Shown here piece after piece: positions 63,498 through 64,000 of a stretch of 64,000 nt of DNA; positions within the stretch are counted from its first letter, which is position 1, and every line of letters starts with the position of its first letter. The stretch is from Anoxybacter fermentans (GTDB lineage Bacteria > Bacillota > Halanaerobiia > DY22613). The notes beneath the pieces were generated by a model. That model was not told the DNA's origin, did no database searches, and saw only the letters and a list, made by a program, of their open reading frames with translations. The stretch lies in the NCBI RefSeq assembly GCF_003991135.1, contig NZ_CP016379.1, forward strand, positions 2,232,001-2,296,000. The letters are read 5' to 3'. The position numbers and the translations under genes are program-made.

Positions 63498-64000
63498 AAA
63501 GATCCCCCCATCCCATTGTAATTTTTAAGACATCCTCAAGACCACATTCTTCAGGCCAGATCCCTACCAGTTCTTCTTTACCAAACTTTTCGATTATCTG
63601 TGATATGGCACTTGATGCATCAGGTACTAATAACTTAAATGATACTATATCATCTGAATTATCAGAATTTGTAATCTCTTCTTGAATATCAAGAATATAT
63701 GGTAATGGTCTTATTTGTTTTTTAAAATGAACTGAATCCCCTTTCAGTTTAATTTTAACAACCTCTGTTTTTCTTATTTGACGATTGAGCTCACTTATTG
63801 AACCTTCCAGCAGTATTTTCCCTTTATGAATAATGGAAACTTTTTGGCATAATTCTTCTATTTCTTTTAAATGATGTGAGGTATAAAGAATAGTAGTACC
63901 AAGTTCTTCATTTATTCCTTTAAGCAGAATATAAATATCCTGTGCTGAAAAATAATCTATACCTGATGTTGGTTCATCCAATAACAGAACATCAGGATTA
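63487..64000 (-). CDS. ABC transporter ATPase, C-terminal part, cut by window edge
   Basis: The reading runs in from the right edge (NPDVLLLDEPTSGIDYFSAQ), showing Walker B and D-loop, then the H-loop SHHLKEIEELC and a C-terminal extension of about 80 residues seen in ABC-2/drug-export ATPases. Walker A and the signature motif lie outside the window. The start codon is not visible. Confidence 0.85.
   Translation of the reverse strand, partial: NPDVLLLDEPTSGIDYFSAQDIYILLKGINEELGTTILYTSHHLKEIEELCQKVSIIHKGKILLEGSISELNRQIRKTEVVKIKLKGDSVHFKKQIRPLPYILDIQEEITNSDNSDDIVSFKLLVPDASSAISQIIEKFGKEELVGIWPEECGLEDVLKITMGWGDLCAS

Noticed and set aside
1-64000. CRISPR array, rRNA or tRNA genes, prophage genes
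   Set aside because: I saw no regularly spaced identical repeats, no rRNA-like stretches, no cloverleaf with CCA end and no phage structural or integrase genes.

Overview
The window reads as a chromosomal segment of a low-GC anaerobic Firmicute. Coding density, strong AGGAGG-type ribosome sites, near-consensus sigma-A promoters with 17-bp spacers, a YtaF-type sporulation gene and the protein style suggest the Halanaerobiales (my guess is an Anoxybacter/Halanaerobium-like organism; this is an inference, not a database match). Almost every gene is on the minus strand.

Layout, left to right. 1-327: end of an IS1182-type element. 408-17348: two oligopeptide ABC importer operons (SBP-DppB-DppC-DppD-DppF) whose ATPase genes are near-identical duplicates, with an extra duplicated binding protein, an HTH regulator and a secreted/membrane beta-propeller protein. 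17.8-30.5 kb: a ribosomally made, post-translationally modified peptide (RiPP) locus: a 30-residue precursor (26403-26495) missed by ordinary ORF length cut-offs, three SPASM-type radical SAM enzymes, a B12-binding radical SAM enzyme, a TldD/TldE protease pair and, as a separate transcription unit, two ABC exporter half-molecules. 30.8-36.6 kb: a third oligopeptide importer with a lipoprotein receptor. 37.0-44.3 kb: housekeeping genes (cstA, lytic transglycosylase, mgsA, coaE, ytaF, ABC-F ATPase, mutM). 44.7-50.7 kb: small HTH regulators, an MFS pump, a TPR protein overlapped by a 47-residue secreted-peptide gene (Rap-Phr-like arrangement) and small unknowns. 50.8-56.4 kb: a second tldD/pmbA pair and polA, which carries a one-base frameshift. 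56.9-59.9 kb: a decayed MFS gene and remnants of IS1380, IS1595 and IS3 elements. 59.9-64 kb: a third TldD/TldE pair behind an ABC-2 exporter, cut by the right edge.

Cutting across all this is a family of 13 palindromic elements of about 120-225 bp between 11.4 and 57 kb. They have shared ends (GATT..ACTGC / GCAGT..AATC), 7-bp target duplications in many copies, one exact empty site in a paralogous locus, and a head that folds as two hairpins on a common stem with compensatory changes between copies. They behave as a non-autonomous mobile element (MITE) and often sit between a stop codon and its terminator.

Themes: peptide traffic (three importers, two exporter systems, three TldD/E protease pairs, a RiPP locus, a candidate signalling peptide). 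Functions are inferred from motifs read by eye; nothing was searched.
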